Shown here: positions 1-10,895 of the stretch, one piece after another
Numbering within the stretch: the first letter of the stretch is position 1
Layout: each line of letters opens with the position of its first letter
Assembly (NCBI GenBank): GCA_032821775.1
Contig: JAVLRN010000001.1
Location: forward strand, 4,712,001 to 4,776,000
DNA from: Sanguinoderma infundibulare
Lineage: Eukaryota > Basidiomycota > Agaricomycetes > Polyporales > Polyporaceae
DNA length: 64,000 nt
Direction: 5' to 3'
Notes under the pieces: model-generated
The model's database searches: none
What the model saw: the letters and a program-made list of their open reading frames with translations, nothing else
Told to the model about the DNA's origin: nothing
Position numbers and translations under genes: made by a program

Positions 1-2
1 CG

Positions 3-1058
3 ATCTCCCAGCAGATCGGGAACGAGAGTGCTGCTTCGGCGGCCTCTCTCACGGACACCCAACCGTTCCAGAGCAGCGCCATCGACATCATCCTGAACGC
101 TTTCCTGAACGCAGGACTGCTCTGTAGCCTCATCGCGTCTGGGATGAGCCTGTGGGTCAAGCAGTGGCTGCGCGAGTACGTCCTGGACGAACCCTCCCTC
201 CCGCGCAGCCGCACGCGCGTCCGCTTGTTCCGGTACCACGGCCTGCGCATGTGGAACATTCGAGGGATTGTCGCCTGCATCTCCATCCTGCTCCAGCTCA
301 GCGTGCTGCTCTTCTCCACCGGCGTCGTCATGCTCGCATACAAGCTGAACGCGCCCCTCGCCTGGGTCCTCCTCGGCCTCAACGGCGCGTGGTGGGCCGC
401 GACGTGGGGCTCAGCGCTCTGCCCGACGTTCTCGCCGCACGCGCCGTTCAAGTCGCCGCTCTCGCGCGCGATCTTCCGCGTGGCGTACAACCTGCGGCGC
501 GTGCTCGGCCCGCGGCTGCCACGCGTCTTCGGCAAGTCGCGGGTGGGCGAGTTCCGCACGTTGGAGAAGCGGGAGCTGGACGAGACGGCGCGGCACCAGG
601 CGCGGCTGGAGCTCGAGGCGCTGACGTTCGCGAACCGCGAGTTCTGGGGGAGCGGGGAGCGGCTGCGGCGGATCAACGAGTGCTTCAGGGAGGTGGGCGA
701 CAAGGGGCGGGCGCTGAAGCACGTCGAGCGGATCTTGCGGGCGCACTACGGGATGAAGACGGGCGAGGACACGTTCGAGACGCGGGGTGTGCACGGGCTG
801 CAGACGCAGAACGAGGCCGCGAGGCAGCTGATGCGGATCTGGTGCGACATTGCGGTGGAGCACGACGGGGAGAAGGCTCGGCGGCAGGAGAGGTACCAGA
901 TCTTCGATGAGGTGTCGAGAAGGGCGGAGGATTGTTTGAGTCGGATCTTGCGTGAGAGGGCGGAGGCGTTTGCGAGGGGGTGTTTGGACGAGCTCAGCAG
1001 ACCGGAAGCGAGGAGGCAGTCTTCGATGGACTCTGAAATGACGGTTGCTGCGGTGTGA
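3..1058 (+). CDS. DUF6535 protein, last exon (5' partial)
   Basis: The frame is open from base 3, so the gene extends left of the window; a later ATG lies at 144. The hallmark WVKQWLREY is encoded near 150-180 and is followed by two hydrophobic, probably membrane-spanning stretches (about 270-410), then a long charged, helical tail ending in a TGA at 1056-1058. This is the layout I associate with the Agaricomycete DUF6535 family, whose function is unknown. In array copy B the homologous exon begins right after an ACATAG acceptor about ten codons upstream of this point, so this is probably the last exon. It is the cleanest DUF6535 copy in the window. An inverted, shortened copy lies at 29,131-29,757, with others at 40,490-41,662 and 52,633-53,226. 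Confidence 0.8.
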   Translation: MSQQIGNESAASAASLTDTQPFQSSAIDIILNAFLNAGLLCSLIASGMSLWVKQWLREYVLDEPSLPRSRTRVRLFRYHGLRMWNIRGIVACISILLQLSVLLFSTGVVMLAYKLNAPLAWVLLGLNGAWWAATWGSALCPTFSPHAPFKSPLSRAIFRVAYNLRRVLGPRLPRVFGKSRVGEFRTLEKRELDETARHQARLELEALTFANREFWGSGERLRRINECFREVGDKGRALKHVERILRAHYGMKTGEDTFETRGVHGLQTQNEAARQLMRIWCDIAVEHDGEKARRQERYQIFDEVSRRAEDCLSRILRERAEAFARGCLDELSRPEARRQSSMDSEMTVAAV

Positions 1059-1400
1059 TTCGCATGCCCTGGTTCGATCAGTTCCCGTATCGTGAACTCT
1101 CCCTGTCTGGCCTCGTTTTTCGTGACTCGTCGTATGTAAATAGTACTTGCCCGTGGACCACACCATGTATAGCTTCGGCGATGATTCATGTTGCCGATAA
1201 ATGGACACTTTGCTTATCTATGCTGAATTACTCTTGCCGGGCGTCCTGAGGTTCATCAAGGTTGGAGGGGGAGGAGAAGAATATACTACTAGCACCTGTG
1301 CTACTCGGAGGCCTGGGGGAGATAAGATAGCCGCCCATACCATTAGAATTGCAACTGTCGCCGTGACGGTGATGCGTTCGGACCACGATGACAGTATCAA
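1059..1400. other. intergenic stretch, inverted copy at 28,480-29,130
   Basis: No gene is visible. The sequence after the DUF6535 stop is recognisably repeated in reverse orientation downstream of the DUF6535 copy at 29,131. Examples are the GATCAG...CGTATCGTG stretch near 1,075 and the GGAGGAGAAGAATATA stretch near 1,270. The right-hand copy additionally contains the insertion at 28,707-29,022. Confidence 0.7.
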
Positions 1401-3147
1401 TCTCCCTAGGCCTTCCGCCGCAAATCCTCGCCCCGCATATGTTTTTCCTGCGATGCAAAAGAACTCAGGTCCCTGGCAATTACAAGCAGAGCCCTATCCA
1501 CACCTGCTGTGCTGAGCATCTGGCATGCGCTCCCCTCTTTGGCCCCGCTTATCTACACCCTACCCCCCTGACGCCTGGACCTACGCGGGTGTCACGGTGC
1601 CCAATATTGAGTGCATGAACCAGGATCACCGTATTTTTGTGAGTACCTACTGATTATGTCTAATCAAAGTTGAAACTTAGACGGTGATCCGTGAACTTGA
1701 GGCTGCGGACTTCGCTCGGTTGCGTGTCTACGGTCCTCTAGTGAAGAAAATCAATCCTTTCAACTTTCTTTTCTCAGACAACGGGATCCTATCGCCTGGG
1801 ACGTGGGATGCTTTACAGAAACATGACATAGGGAGTTATCTGTTTAACCTCTGCGAGTTTGCCTATCGCCTCCTCCTTGGTCCATCCCTGGTCACCTTCG
1901 GTCTTATTCTTTATTGCGACCAAGATTGTGATGTCCTACACGATGGCGACCCAAGCAGCCACCCTGAAGCGGAAACGGATCTCGACATCGTCACGCATCT
2001 CTCATGTCAATGTCCCCGACTACGCACACTCATTTCCCGCTCTACGCCGTGGACGCCCTTTCTGACGCTGTATGTGCCTGGTCCCAGCTTCGGACCTTCC
2101 AAGCGCAAACCATCCCGCTTTTACCCGGCGCGCTGGAGCACCTTGCGTTCCTCCCTTCGTTGCGCGTCCTAGACGTATTCATCGATCTTCCCATTCCGTC
2201 GCTCGACGACGTGTTATTGCCGCGGCCGGACGATCCCCCGATCTTCCCTGTGCTGCGCAAGCTCACGCTCCACACCAAACGCCTTGAGACCTGCACCACA
2301 TTGGTCGATTCCATCGAGTCCATAACCCTCGCCAAGATATCGTTGTATGCCTGCGACCATGCATCCGGAGACGACATCGAAAGCCTTTGCTCCGCGCTTG
2401 CAAGACATCCCTCTGGCCCCGCCATCACCGACCTGCTCGTCAAGCTCGGCAGCGCCGCCCACCACGTTACGTATTCGCTTCTTTCGGACCCTGCGACGCC
2501 TAGCCACGAGCCGCTTCCTGGCGCCCCACTCACCACCCTGCTCTCCCTCCAGTCTCTCAGGCAGCTCTCTCTCCTCGGCCCATGCTTCTCCTCCATCGAC
2601 GACGCGATAGTCGCCGACATGGCGCGCGTGTGGCCCGAGAGGCTCTTCAAGGCCGCCCTCTACCCCAGACGCCTCGCACGCGTCCGTCACGCTCCCAGGT
2701 CTCGCGCCCCTCGCGCGGTGCAAAAATCTGGAGGTGCTCGAAATTCCCCTTGCGGACATCGACGAGCAGATGGTCGCCGCTGCGCTCGCCTGCAAGCCCG
2801 TGTGCCGGCTATTCCCCCCTTCTCTATCCGGTTTACGCTACCTTTCTATCGGTCGTGCACGGATTGGCGAGGCGCATGTGCAGGGCGTGACCGCGGCTCT
2901 CTCGGGTTGGTTCCCGCGCCTCAAAGGGGTGTTGTCCTCCCTCAGCGCGTCCGTGGACGAAGACCCGGAGGTAATTCACGCGGCAGGATTCGAGAGCGCG
3001 GAAGACTTGAACGAGGTGTACACCTTTTGGCGAGCGGTCGGCGATGGCATCGAGAGCTTTGCGCTGGTACGGGAACAGGAGCAGCGATGGGCGGCTTCAA
3101 CCAAGGCGAGCAACGGCAACAGGACTCAAGCTCTGATGCAGGCGTGA
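1401..3147 (+). pseudogene. type-A F-box-like gene, frameshifted
   Basis: Conceptual pieces on the plus strand line up with the type-A gene at 12,942-15,484. An F-box-like start (about 1,410-1,530, KELRSLAITSRALS) runs to LPPDAWTYAG near 1,585 and ends at an intron at about 1,640-1,680. A leucine-rich middle follows (1,684-2,650), with LGP and DLDIVTHLSCQCPRL motifs. The C-terminal block (2,734-3,147) has GRARIGEAHVQG, then AGFESAEDL and FALVREQEQRWA. The reading frame changes near 1,450, at the C-run near 1,562, near 2,050 (possibly an intron) and near 2,665. Several unrelated frame breaks make a functional product unlikely. Agaricomycete F-box proteins are presumed SCF ubiquitin-ligase adaptors; that role is known for the class, not shown here. 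Confidence 0.7.
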
Positions 3148-3510
3148 TGGAAGCATCCACGGGGGTTTGAAGGCGGTTGAGTTGAGCGCAGACACAGCGG
3201 TGGCGGGATCGCGGGCTACAACCTTGACACTCGCTCACTATGGTTAATAGTCGCTGTCGCCCTCTTCACCGCATCCGCTCTCTCCACCCGTATGCTCCCC
3301 TCCACTAGTCATAGAGTGCATCGAGAGGCGTTTGGCGGCCGTACGCACGACCAGCATGCGAACATACCAATTCGAGGTGTCGCATCTTGGACTCAACCCC
3401 AAAACATCAAGGCCCGGGGGTCACACGCTCTCGTAACTGACGCCTTCGTCGAATGCGGGTCCCCCGGCCCCCGGTCCGAATGCAATTAATGGTGAGAAAA
3501 AGCTGGATTC
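3148..3510. other. intergenic, no gene seen
   Basis: This stretch separates the broken type-A gene from the intact type-B gene. I see no coding signal; the right end forms the promoter of the gene at 3624. Confidence 0.5.
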
Positions 3511-3518
3511 TATAAATA
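3511..3518 (+). promoter_or_regulatory. TATA box of the type-B F-box gene
   Basis: TATAAATA lies 106 bases upstream of the ATG at 3624, leaving a plausible 5' leader. A pyrimidine-rich stretch (about 3,590-3,615) precedes the ATG, as is common in basidiomycete promoters. Confidence 0.55.
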
Positions 3519-3623
3519 CGCAAGGCGAGGTGTATCGGACTACCCACAGGATCCAAATACACTATTTTAGCCGTCAACGCAGCCCGCGTCCGTTCTCTTT
3601 CACCCATCGCCACCTTCCCGTTC

Positions 3624-5179
3624 ATGTCTGACTCTGGCCGCAACTCGACCAGCTCTTTCTCCCGCAGTAGGAGAGGCAAGGCTAATGAGCAGGTATGTCA
3701 CTATGCTTGGGGTACGACTGATCGATTGCTAAGCGTACGTGTTCCAAATGCAGCCCCATCTGAATTACGATGTCATGCTGCACGTAATGCAATCCTCTGC
3801 CCCCATTGCTCCTCAAGTCATCTCCCTCATGATGCGGACTTGCCGTTCGCTGCACCACGACGGCCCGAGACTGCTTCTCGTGTGCGACATACCCCTCAAA
3901 TCCCTCGCACACCTTCGGTCCTACACCGCATTCCTTGCAGCAGAAGCCGGTGCGAGATACGGTCTAGTTAGGATCCTTAATCTAAACATCTGGGGTGACC
4001 TGCCGCCAGATGTTGTCACCTCTTTCGCCAAAGTCATCTCGAAGCTCAGCTCCCTCGAACGCCTACAACTATGTCCGGCAGCGCGACTCGTGCAGCACTC
4101 GGTGCTTGCGTCCGCGTTCTCTGGCCTCTCGTCTCTCAAACACCTCACACTCTTTCGCGCCAATGCTTTCGCCCTGGTCATGTCGTCACAGCTGCGCTCA
4201 CAGCTGCTCACCTTCAGAGCCACGTTTGCCTCGACCCCGCCTAGCGCACCGTTCAACCGGCCGTCCCTCCTCCTTCCGTCGTCCCGCACGACGCTGAAGG
4301 TCTTTGACTGGTGTTATACACAGCTCCGGATGGACGCCGCAGACCCGCCTCTCGCCGCCGTAGAAACGCTGCGAGTGCACGTGTATACTTTGGAGCAGCT
4401 GAGCCCACAGGCTTGGTACCACTACTTCCCCAACCTGAAGTACCTCCACTTCTCTTCGGATACTGCACCCGGGAACGCCCTAGACTTTCGGGAAAGCAAT
4501 TTGAACACGCCGACACCGCGGACCTGGACCTCGCTCGCGGAGGTCCACGCCTCTCTCCTGGGCGTATACTGCATCGCCCTGTCGACTTCAGTCCATGCTC
4601 TTCACGTCCACGTTCCGCATCGTCAAGCTGGAGGGGGAGCGGATGCAGATGCATCGGAGCTCGGTCTGCTTTGTTCTGTCCTCGCCAGCACCAAGCCGGC
4701 GGTCCTGCACCTCGCTATTAACTCCGCGCAATACGTCGTCCCGGCCGTCCTGCGAAACTCCTTCGAAGTCGAGTCCGAGGAGGGCCGCCTCGCCTGGGGC
4801 GGAGTGAGGGAGCTCAGTCTCGAGCTCAACTTCCCGTTCACCTCGCTGTCTTGGCTGCAGTCATGCATCGTAAGTTCTTCTTCGCCCGCTGTGCCATGTC
4901 GAATCGGATAGCTTAATACCTTTCCCGCAGAGCACCCTCGCCGGACTGTTCTCCCGACTTCATCTCCATCGTCTCGCATTGGCCATTCCGGAGTTGGAGG
5001 TTTCTGAAGCAGAACTGTGTGCAGAGGATGGCTTTGACGCGAACAAAGTCGCGCGTGATATACTCTGCCGACCAGGAACTTCCGAGTCGTTGATGGTTGT
5101 TCATGTTGTACTGCACCTCCCCCATGGTCATGGGCCCAGCGTCGTCACTGTGAATCCGTCCAGGTCTCAGGGTCTATAG
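3624..5179 (+). CDS. type-B F-box-like protein, intact
   Basis: Three exons join in phase 0: 3624-3692, 3754-4869 and 4931-5179, giving 477 residues. Intron 1 is GTATGT...TGCAG and intron 2 is GTAAGT...CGCAG. After a short serine/arginine-rich leader comes an F-box-like helix region (NYDVMLHVMQ, then RTCRSLHHDGPRLLL, residues about 26-65). A long leucine-rich body follows (SLERLQL, SLKHLTLF, NLKYLHF), typical of the LRR-like tail of fungal F-box proteins. It is paralogous to the gene at 10896-12317. By family it would recruit a substrate to an SCF complex, but no partner can be inferred. The first exon and clean splice sites argue that this copy is functional. A separate 3' relic of the same type sits just downstream. 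Confidence 0.75.
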
Positions 5180-5221
5180 CACTCATACAACGATTTAGTA
5201 CATCCTTGTCACTGACTTGTC

Positions 5222-5627
5222 CCCTAGTTCGACCTGGAAGTGGTCGTCGGGGGGTACGTCGGTGCGCGAGTTCCGTCTTACGCTCGGCTACCGCACTACA
5301 TCAATCGCTTCGCTTCGCGAGGACATGGTAAATCTCTCCATCTGTCCGTCTTGTTCTGAGCTGATCCACGAAACGGATCGTGACCTACTCTGCACCGTAT
5401 AGGATTGGTGGACTGGGCCGGGCCTACTCCCGAGGCTCCGCCGAGTCACCAATTTCTGCTTGGCGGTGGAGGAGTCGTACGCTAGTCCAGAGGTCGTCGC
5501 TCGCAGCGTGCTCTCCATACATCCCACGCTTCTGAACGTCGAGATCACCCTACCATCGCCTTCCGGTGTTCGCTTCGCCAGGCTCTCGAAGTCTGTGGGA
5601 AAGTCCTCGACCGGAGACGAGATTTAG
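5222..5627 (+). pseudogene. 3' relic of a type-B F-box gene
   Basis: Translation from about 5,230 gives SVREFRLTLGYRTTSIASL, a short intron (GTAAAT at about 5,329 to TATAG at 5,402), then WWTGPGLLPRLRR and LNVEITLPSPSG, ending in a TAG at 5,625. This matches the last part of the gene at 10896-12317 (REFRLSLDYHAASIASLHE, LNVEITLPSPSG). There is no 5' part, so it is a remnant left beside the intact paralogue. Confidence 0.75.
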
Positions 5628-6705
5628 AATGTTGTGAGTATTGACATGGACGGCTTGCGTCGCAGAATACTGATGGCATGTGGGCTCGTGTAGACATCGC
5701 ATGCACATTGGATTCCAAAGATCACGCTGCGCGATTGTTGTAGTATCTCGGGATTGGAGGGGAATTTACGGTACTGGTGCGAAGTCCAGGCAATGCGCAA
5801 TTGATGGCAAGTCACGACATCTCAACCGCTCCCCGCGCCGCTGCAGTTCCTCCCTCGGGTTTGAGCTTTGCGATCTTCATAAGGCCCATCCTGAGCGAGG
5901 AAGAGGTGCGTCGTAGAGTACTCGGAGTCCTAGGACTCGTGTGGGGCTCAGCAGTCCGCCTTCGGATCCATCTCGATCTAGCACCCGGCCGTCCTTCAGC
6001 TCCCCTTCTCCCTCCACTGACTCTATCAGATTATACGAAACGCTACCTGCTCGGGCTGATCACTAGCATCGACTCCAAGAACACTCACTGCCTCTTTGAA
6101 CGCCTCGCTTTTAAATGGACTCAGCCCCTCCAGTGGATACATGCCTATACTTACTCTTTGCCGAGGGCCGTTCACCTCGTGCAAACGACGAAATTCCAGC
6201 ATGGTCGTAGCATGTAGCCCGATTGCGCTTTGTGGACGTTCTCTTCAAATCAATGAAGGGCAATGGGGGTGCTACGATGCCTTCAACGAATGTCGCATTA
6301 GGCGTTCAATTGAGTACTCACCGTGGACGGTGTTCGAAGTGTTCCCATTACAACCTCTCTCACATTCCTCCCATCCAACGACTCGTCGTTGAGAGGCATC
6401 TCGTCGCCACTGACTTCGGACAGGTGTTCAGACTCCCGAGGTGAGGCTTTACCAGACGTTGAACGCAGGTATCAGGGTAACCTGCAATGTCGGCGGTTAT
6501 CGATGGCACGGGGGAAAGGGACTATATGCGCCAGTCGCGGGAGTATTCGCATTTAAGCAAAGCTGTTATTGAACGTGTCGGGGTTCACGACGTCGGAGGG
6601 CGGAAGGAAGCGGGGAGCGCCGTGGTCAACGACGGCGACGCGCGCCTCGACGTCGGCGGCAAGCCTGTTCCTACCGCCAGCCCGCACAGCGACGACCTCC
6701 TCACA
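5628..6705. other. about 1.1 kb without a recognisable gene
   Basis: One open frame (5,777-6,217 plus, about 146 codons, with LFERLAFKWTQPLQW) runs through this stretch. I recognise no domain in it and no supporting splice or promoter signal. It may be further decayed F-box material. Confidence 0.35.
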
Positions 6706-7335
6706 AAGGATGCTGCTGACCTCCAAACGCTATCCGACATTCTCGTTTCGTCGTCGCGAGATACACTCTCGCCGTCGTTGTCCTCTCCGGACGCTGCCCC
6801 GTACGTCGCCCACCTCACCACCCTCTCGCTCCCAGAGCTCGAGGCGGAACCAACGGAGCTCGCATCGCCCTCCGCGTCCACTCAATGCTGGCGCAACTGC
6901 TCCGGGTGCTCCATGAGCAAGCGAAGCTTCCCGCACTCGTCCGCGCGGTCGGATTCCACGCAAGATGGACGTCTTCTCGGAGCAAGAACACGCACTCGCG
7001 TTCCTCTCCGCGAGGAGCTCTTACCTCGACACGACCCTGCGCGTGATGGAGGTGGAGAAGAAGGGCATGAATCGCGAAGGCAGCGTCGAGCGGGAGCGGG
7101 AGAGTCAGGCCCGGTATCTCAAGAGGTAAGTGGACGCATCACGGGAGGGCGTGCACGACGTCGTCACCCAATACACCGCCATCTTCCTCGACCTGCACCT
7201 CCAGAACTCCACGTCCTGCTCACGACGTTCACGACCCCCCACGTCCGCTGACTGCTGGACCTCCTGCGTCACACCCTCCCACTCGTCGCGGACCCAACTC
7301 TTCTCAAGTCCTCTAGCGGGAGTGAGAACCACTTG
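6706..7335 (+). pseudogene. COG8-like pseudogene (Golgi tethering complex)
   Basis: Pieces resemble conserved oligomeric Golgi complex subunit 8. An N-terminal piece near 6,720-6,870 reads TLSDILVSSSRD and VAHLTTLSLPELEAEP. A middle piece near 6,885-6,950 reads LLRVLHEQAKLPALVRAVGF, and the next near 6,965-7,115 reads DVFSEQEHALAFLSARSSYLD. After an in-frame TAA comes VDASREGVHDVVTQYTAIF (about 7,130-7,190), then LLRHTLPLVADPTLL (about 7,258-7,310). The frame shifts between the second and third pieces, much of the N-terminal half is missing, and the TAA interrupts the conserved block. The family assignment is from memory of the motif order, without a search. Confidence 0.6.
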
Positions 7336-7599
7336 CTGGAGGGCACAGGAAGGTGATGAACAGCATCTGGTGAGCAAATACCTTGTGACAATCCCCGTCG
7401 TGCTTCACACTTCGCGCCCTGTACATAAATGACACTTGCAATTAACAGATAATACACAGGTACAATGCTCGAGCACGAGACTGGTACATAATGAGAGTGA
7501 ACATAGTGCCGGGACCAACCCGGGCATAACCTCGATGATAACGTCAGCGACTGACACACTCTGGACGCCTCACGCTTCATCTTCCCAACGACGGATTCC
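7336..7599. other. intergenic between COG8 relic and 200-aa gene
   Basis: Probably the 3' flank of the minus-strand gene. No coding signal seen. Confidence 0.4.
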
Positions 7600-8314
7600 T
7601 TAGAAGGCGCTACGGCCAATGCGCGAGCCCTCGCGACGGAGCGGGGTGCCGACGGGCGTCGCGCTGGGCGTGCCCGCGGGCGACCAGGCCTGGTCGGAGT
7701 ACGTCTTGCGGGGCGAGCTGGACGAGTCGTCGCGCCAGCCGTCCGCGGACTGGCGGTACTTGTGGAGGAGCGCCTGGAAGTCGCGCTTGGGCGAGCTCCC
7801 CAGCCCCTGGAGATACGGGTCAAGGGACGAGTAGTCCTGCACCACGCGTCAGCCTCCTGGCGGGCGGAACAAACAGGCGAATGACTCACCGCCTTGTGGT
7901 ACGGGCTGGACTTGGTCTTGCCCGTGCCTTCGTTCGCAGCCGCGCGGTGCTTCTTGCCGACCTTTCTAGGCTTGTAGTCGCGGAAGCGGTACTTCTGCGT
8001 CTGGGTCGGCGACGGCGGCTTGAACATGAGCTGTGTCTCGGACGCGAGCTTGCCGTAGCCGGTCAGGCAGTACTCGTCGTCCGAGTTGTCGCCGCCCTTG
8101 CTGCTCGCGGCGCGGCCCATGTCCGCGTCGCAGTAATCACGATCGGCGGCCGGGGTCGGAGTAGAATGAGCGCCGTCCCCAATCGAGCCAGACTTGTCGT
8201 AAAACGAGCCCGTGAGGGTCGCGGTGCGGCGAAGCTGTGGTCAAGAGTCAGTCGGCGCTGTGAGGAACGTGGCGAGGGAAGGGATGGACGGACCTTGCTG
8301 CGCTGGGGAGGCAT
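7600..8314 (-). CDS. conserved-looking basic protein, unknown function
   Basis: Three exons (8294-8314, 7890-8234, 7600-7836) join in phase 0 to give 200 residues. The introns are GTCCGT...CACAG and GTGAGT...TGCAG. The start MPPQRSK is encoded by a 21-base first exon preceded by a good TATA box at 8,381-8,390. The protein is hydrophilic, rich in Ser/Lys/Arg, with the basic block YKPRKVGKKHR in the middle and a Pro/Ser-rich C-terminus (GTPSATPVGTPLRR) suggesting a disordered, possibly nuclear or phosphorylated tail. No domain or membrane segment is visible. Clean splicing, a short intact frame and a strong TATA box make it one of the more convincing ordinary genes here. I do not recognise its family. 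Confidence 0.65.
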
Positions 8315-8380
8315 GGTGAGTCTGCCCTGCGAGTGTGTCTGGAAGTTTGCAAGTGGGGATTGGAAGAGCTATCACCGGGC

Positions 8381-8390
8381 TTTATATATC
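8381..8390 (-). promoter_or_regulatory. TATA box of the 200-residue gene
   Basis: Read on the minus strand, GATATATAAA lies about 67 bases upstream of the ATG at 8,314. Confidence 0.6.
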
Positions 8391-8399
8391 GGTTCTGTG

Positions 8400-8885
8400 A
8401 CGGCTCCAGCACGCTTTGGCCGGTGCGGCCAAAAGGCCAAAGCCATAGCTCCGTATTGTGTTCGCCACAATCAGGCCGTCGACGTCCATGGATCTGGACA
8501 GCCCTGTCTGTCGCCAAAGGGAAGCTGATTGAGATGGACATGAACGCTTTATTGCGTTCTTCGTTGGATAGCCGTGGTACACGCGCTAGTGCCGGAAGCT
8601 GGAACAAATACTGTTGACCGGCGGCAAAGCAAATTTCTCCAGTCCTCCCTTGCATCGAGCGATGTTTCGACCTGAAACGTGCCGCAACAAGCATACAATT
8701 TGCAGGGGAAGTGCAGAGCGGAGAGTAGGCTAATACTTTGTTGGTGATCTAGATCCGAGCTGTACCATGCCTTTTCGGCGTGTTCCTGATGCCACGAGGC
8801 TGGCAGGCTGGCAGCAGCGCCGAACGGCCCATAACTGGGCAGCTTTGTCTTCAGAGCACAACTTCCAACCCCTCTAGGTACCTGT
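8400..8885. other. intergenic between two divergent genes
   Basis: Lies between the minus-strand gene at 7600-8314 and the plus-strand gene starting at 8998. No gene is apparent and it probably holds both promoters. Confidence 0.45.
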
Positions 8886-8890
8886 CGCAA

Positions 8891-8896
8891 TATATA
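8891..8896 (+). promoter_or_regulatory. TATA-like box of the AT-hook gene
   Basis: TATATA about 100 bases upstream of the ATG at 8998. Confidence 0.4.
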
Positions 8897-8997
8897 CAAG
8901 TCCCTGGACGAAGCAGGTGGGTAAATACCCTCTTCTGTTACACAGCGCCCAACCGATTACACGCCCGGCTGCTCAGGTGCATCTTGGGCGCGCGATC

Positions 8998-10334
8998 ATG
9001 GAAATCGAGTCCCCCACAGAGGCCGGCCCATCGACATTTAGGCCTACGCCTGCACTCGGCGTCACATACATATTCAGCTCGGATGAAGAAGAGGATGTTA
9101 AAGATGTCAAACCCGATCCTGCTGTTGACAACGAAAGCGACAAAGACTACGATCCCCGCGCGGGCCAGGGAGCGGATGGCTCGGAGGAACTCCTCCCCTA
9201 CCCCACCCCATCGAGCGTCGCGTGTGGAAAACGTAAGGCGACAGAGATTGACGATGTGGACAGGGAGCCTCGGCAGTCGGAGCGGCTCCGCAAAAAGAAG
9301 GCTCGATGTGCGTGATCTCCGTTTGCGAGACATTCGTCGCGTTCGGGTAGTCTGACGCAAGCTCTGGATGCTCTGGATCTCAGCGAAGAACAGTCTGAGG
9401 GAGTACATATACATCTCTTCAGACTCGGAGGGCGATGTGGAGGAAATCCCGATGGCAAAGCCAGTCTTGAAGAAGAAGCGTGGTCGTCCCCCCAAGCATA
9501 GAGCGCCTTCACCCGAAGGATCAGGTATGTAACCTCGACACGTCTTGTTCAACGTCACAGGCTGTAATTGAACATGGAATGCCTATGCTTTAGCATCACC
9601 CGAAGCGGAAACGGGTTCTGTGGAAAGGTTGCAACCCGATGTAGGCATTCACGTTGTTCGTCTTCATCGCTCCACTCCACGCCTCAGCAAACAAAAAACA
9701 GACCCCTGATTGGCTCGAGACGGGCCTAACGAACATCAAGAAGTCCTTCCCTACCGCAAAGCTCAAAGTCTGCTACCACTGCTCGATTGATGGAGATGTT
9801 TGGAGGATAAAATGCCTCAATTGTGCGAAGAAGTTCGGGCTAAAGGTGCGCTCCGTGTCTTCCGGCTCCTGTCACGCTGGGCTTAGCCCATCACAGCCGA
9901 TTTCCACCGGTCCAGGGCAGACCGTGACGCACCTGAAGAAGCATCTGCGAGGGCGTAAACATCAAACTGCACTCGGTGGCAGCAGAGTAACCTCGCCCAA
10001 GAAAGGCCCACCCGACGCGAAGCAGCCCCCGCGCCGAGATCCGTCGACACCGCCTGCTCCCGACCAAGCCGACCCCAACGATATCGGCACGGGCATCGAC
10101 GACGAGCTCGACGAGGTGGAGCGCTTCCTCCACCAGATTGGTGTGCCGGTAGGTTTTGCGGGGAAGCTGCGCGCATTTGGCCTCACCGACGATGAGCGAT
10201 TGAACAACGCGGGGCGTCGTATGTCCGATGAGAGTTTAAGGATACTGATGGAGGAACTGAACAAACAAGGGATGTACATGGCCGATTGTATCTTGGTGAG
10301 GGAGGGGTTGAAGCAGCGCGGGGGTGGGATTTGA
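8998..10334 (+). CDS. AT-hook and zinc-finger protein
   Basis: Predicted exons are 8998-9307, 9384-9524 and 9688-10334, compatible in phase. A small extra exon at about 9,594-9,614 is possible, and the segment 9,847-9,920 may be an intron, so the model is provisional. Exon 1 is acidic (SSDEEEDVKD) and ends in a basic tract. Exon 2 encodes KKKRGRPPKH, a canonical AT-hook with the GRP core that binds the minor groove of AT-rich DNA. Exon 3 carries CYHC and CLNC pairs followed by THLKKHLRGRKH, a Cys/Cys-His/His layout like BED or C2H2-type fingers. The C-terminus (about 10,120-10,320) is helical, with IGVPVGFAGKLRAFGLTDD and LMEELNKQGM, reminiscent of a small SAM-like regulatory fold. A nuclear DNA-binding or chromatin role is inferred from these motifs. 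The gene is single-copy in the window. Confidence 0.6.
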
Positions 10335-10895
10335 GATCTCTGGCAGATCTACCAACCCGTACCTTGTACCAGCAGTAAATTTTGGTGTTCGGTTGTATAC
10401 GACAATCGTGCTGCACGGCCTTGTCCATTGAGCGTTTGAAGCCAATGTCTCTTTTATGTACTTGTATCAATACTCAGTACCTTCTACGCCTCGTCTCCGT
10501 TCAACCATACTGCCGCAGATCTCGACAGCCCGTCCTCAGATGTCGGTTCGAGCGAATGAAGGGAGAGCACATCGAAGGCGGTCGTTGAAATCCCGCGCGT
10601 GTGCTACTATGACAACGAATACTCTGCGATGCACCTTAGTCTCGCTCGAGACGCACCTCGCGAAGGTCCTAAAGCACAACCCTGAGGGACGGACAGAAGC
10701 CGTACGAGAGCGTGATTTGAAATCTCTTTCCATCTATTCCCTGTCTTTCGGCTCTACCAGTGACGTACTCGTTCTAGATGCCGGATCGCATACTAATCGT
10801 ACAGCGCGGTCCTTCGTCCCTTTGATGTCTACGCGAGCCCCGAATGCTATTAGCATGCTTCGATACAACACCTTCTCGTCGATACTCACAACATT
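10335..10895. other. 3' flank shared with 27,670-27,830
   Basis: No gene. The part next to the type-B gene (about 10,790-10,895) reappears in reverse orientation at 27,670-27,780, where it again flanks a type-B 3' end. Confidence 0.6.
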
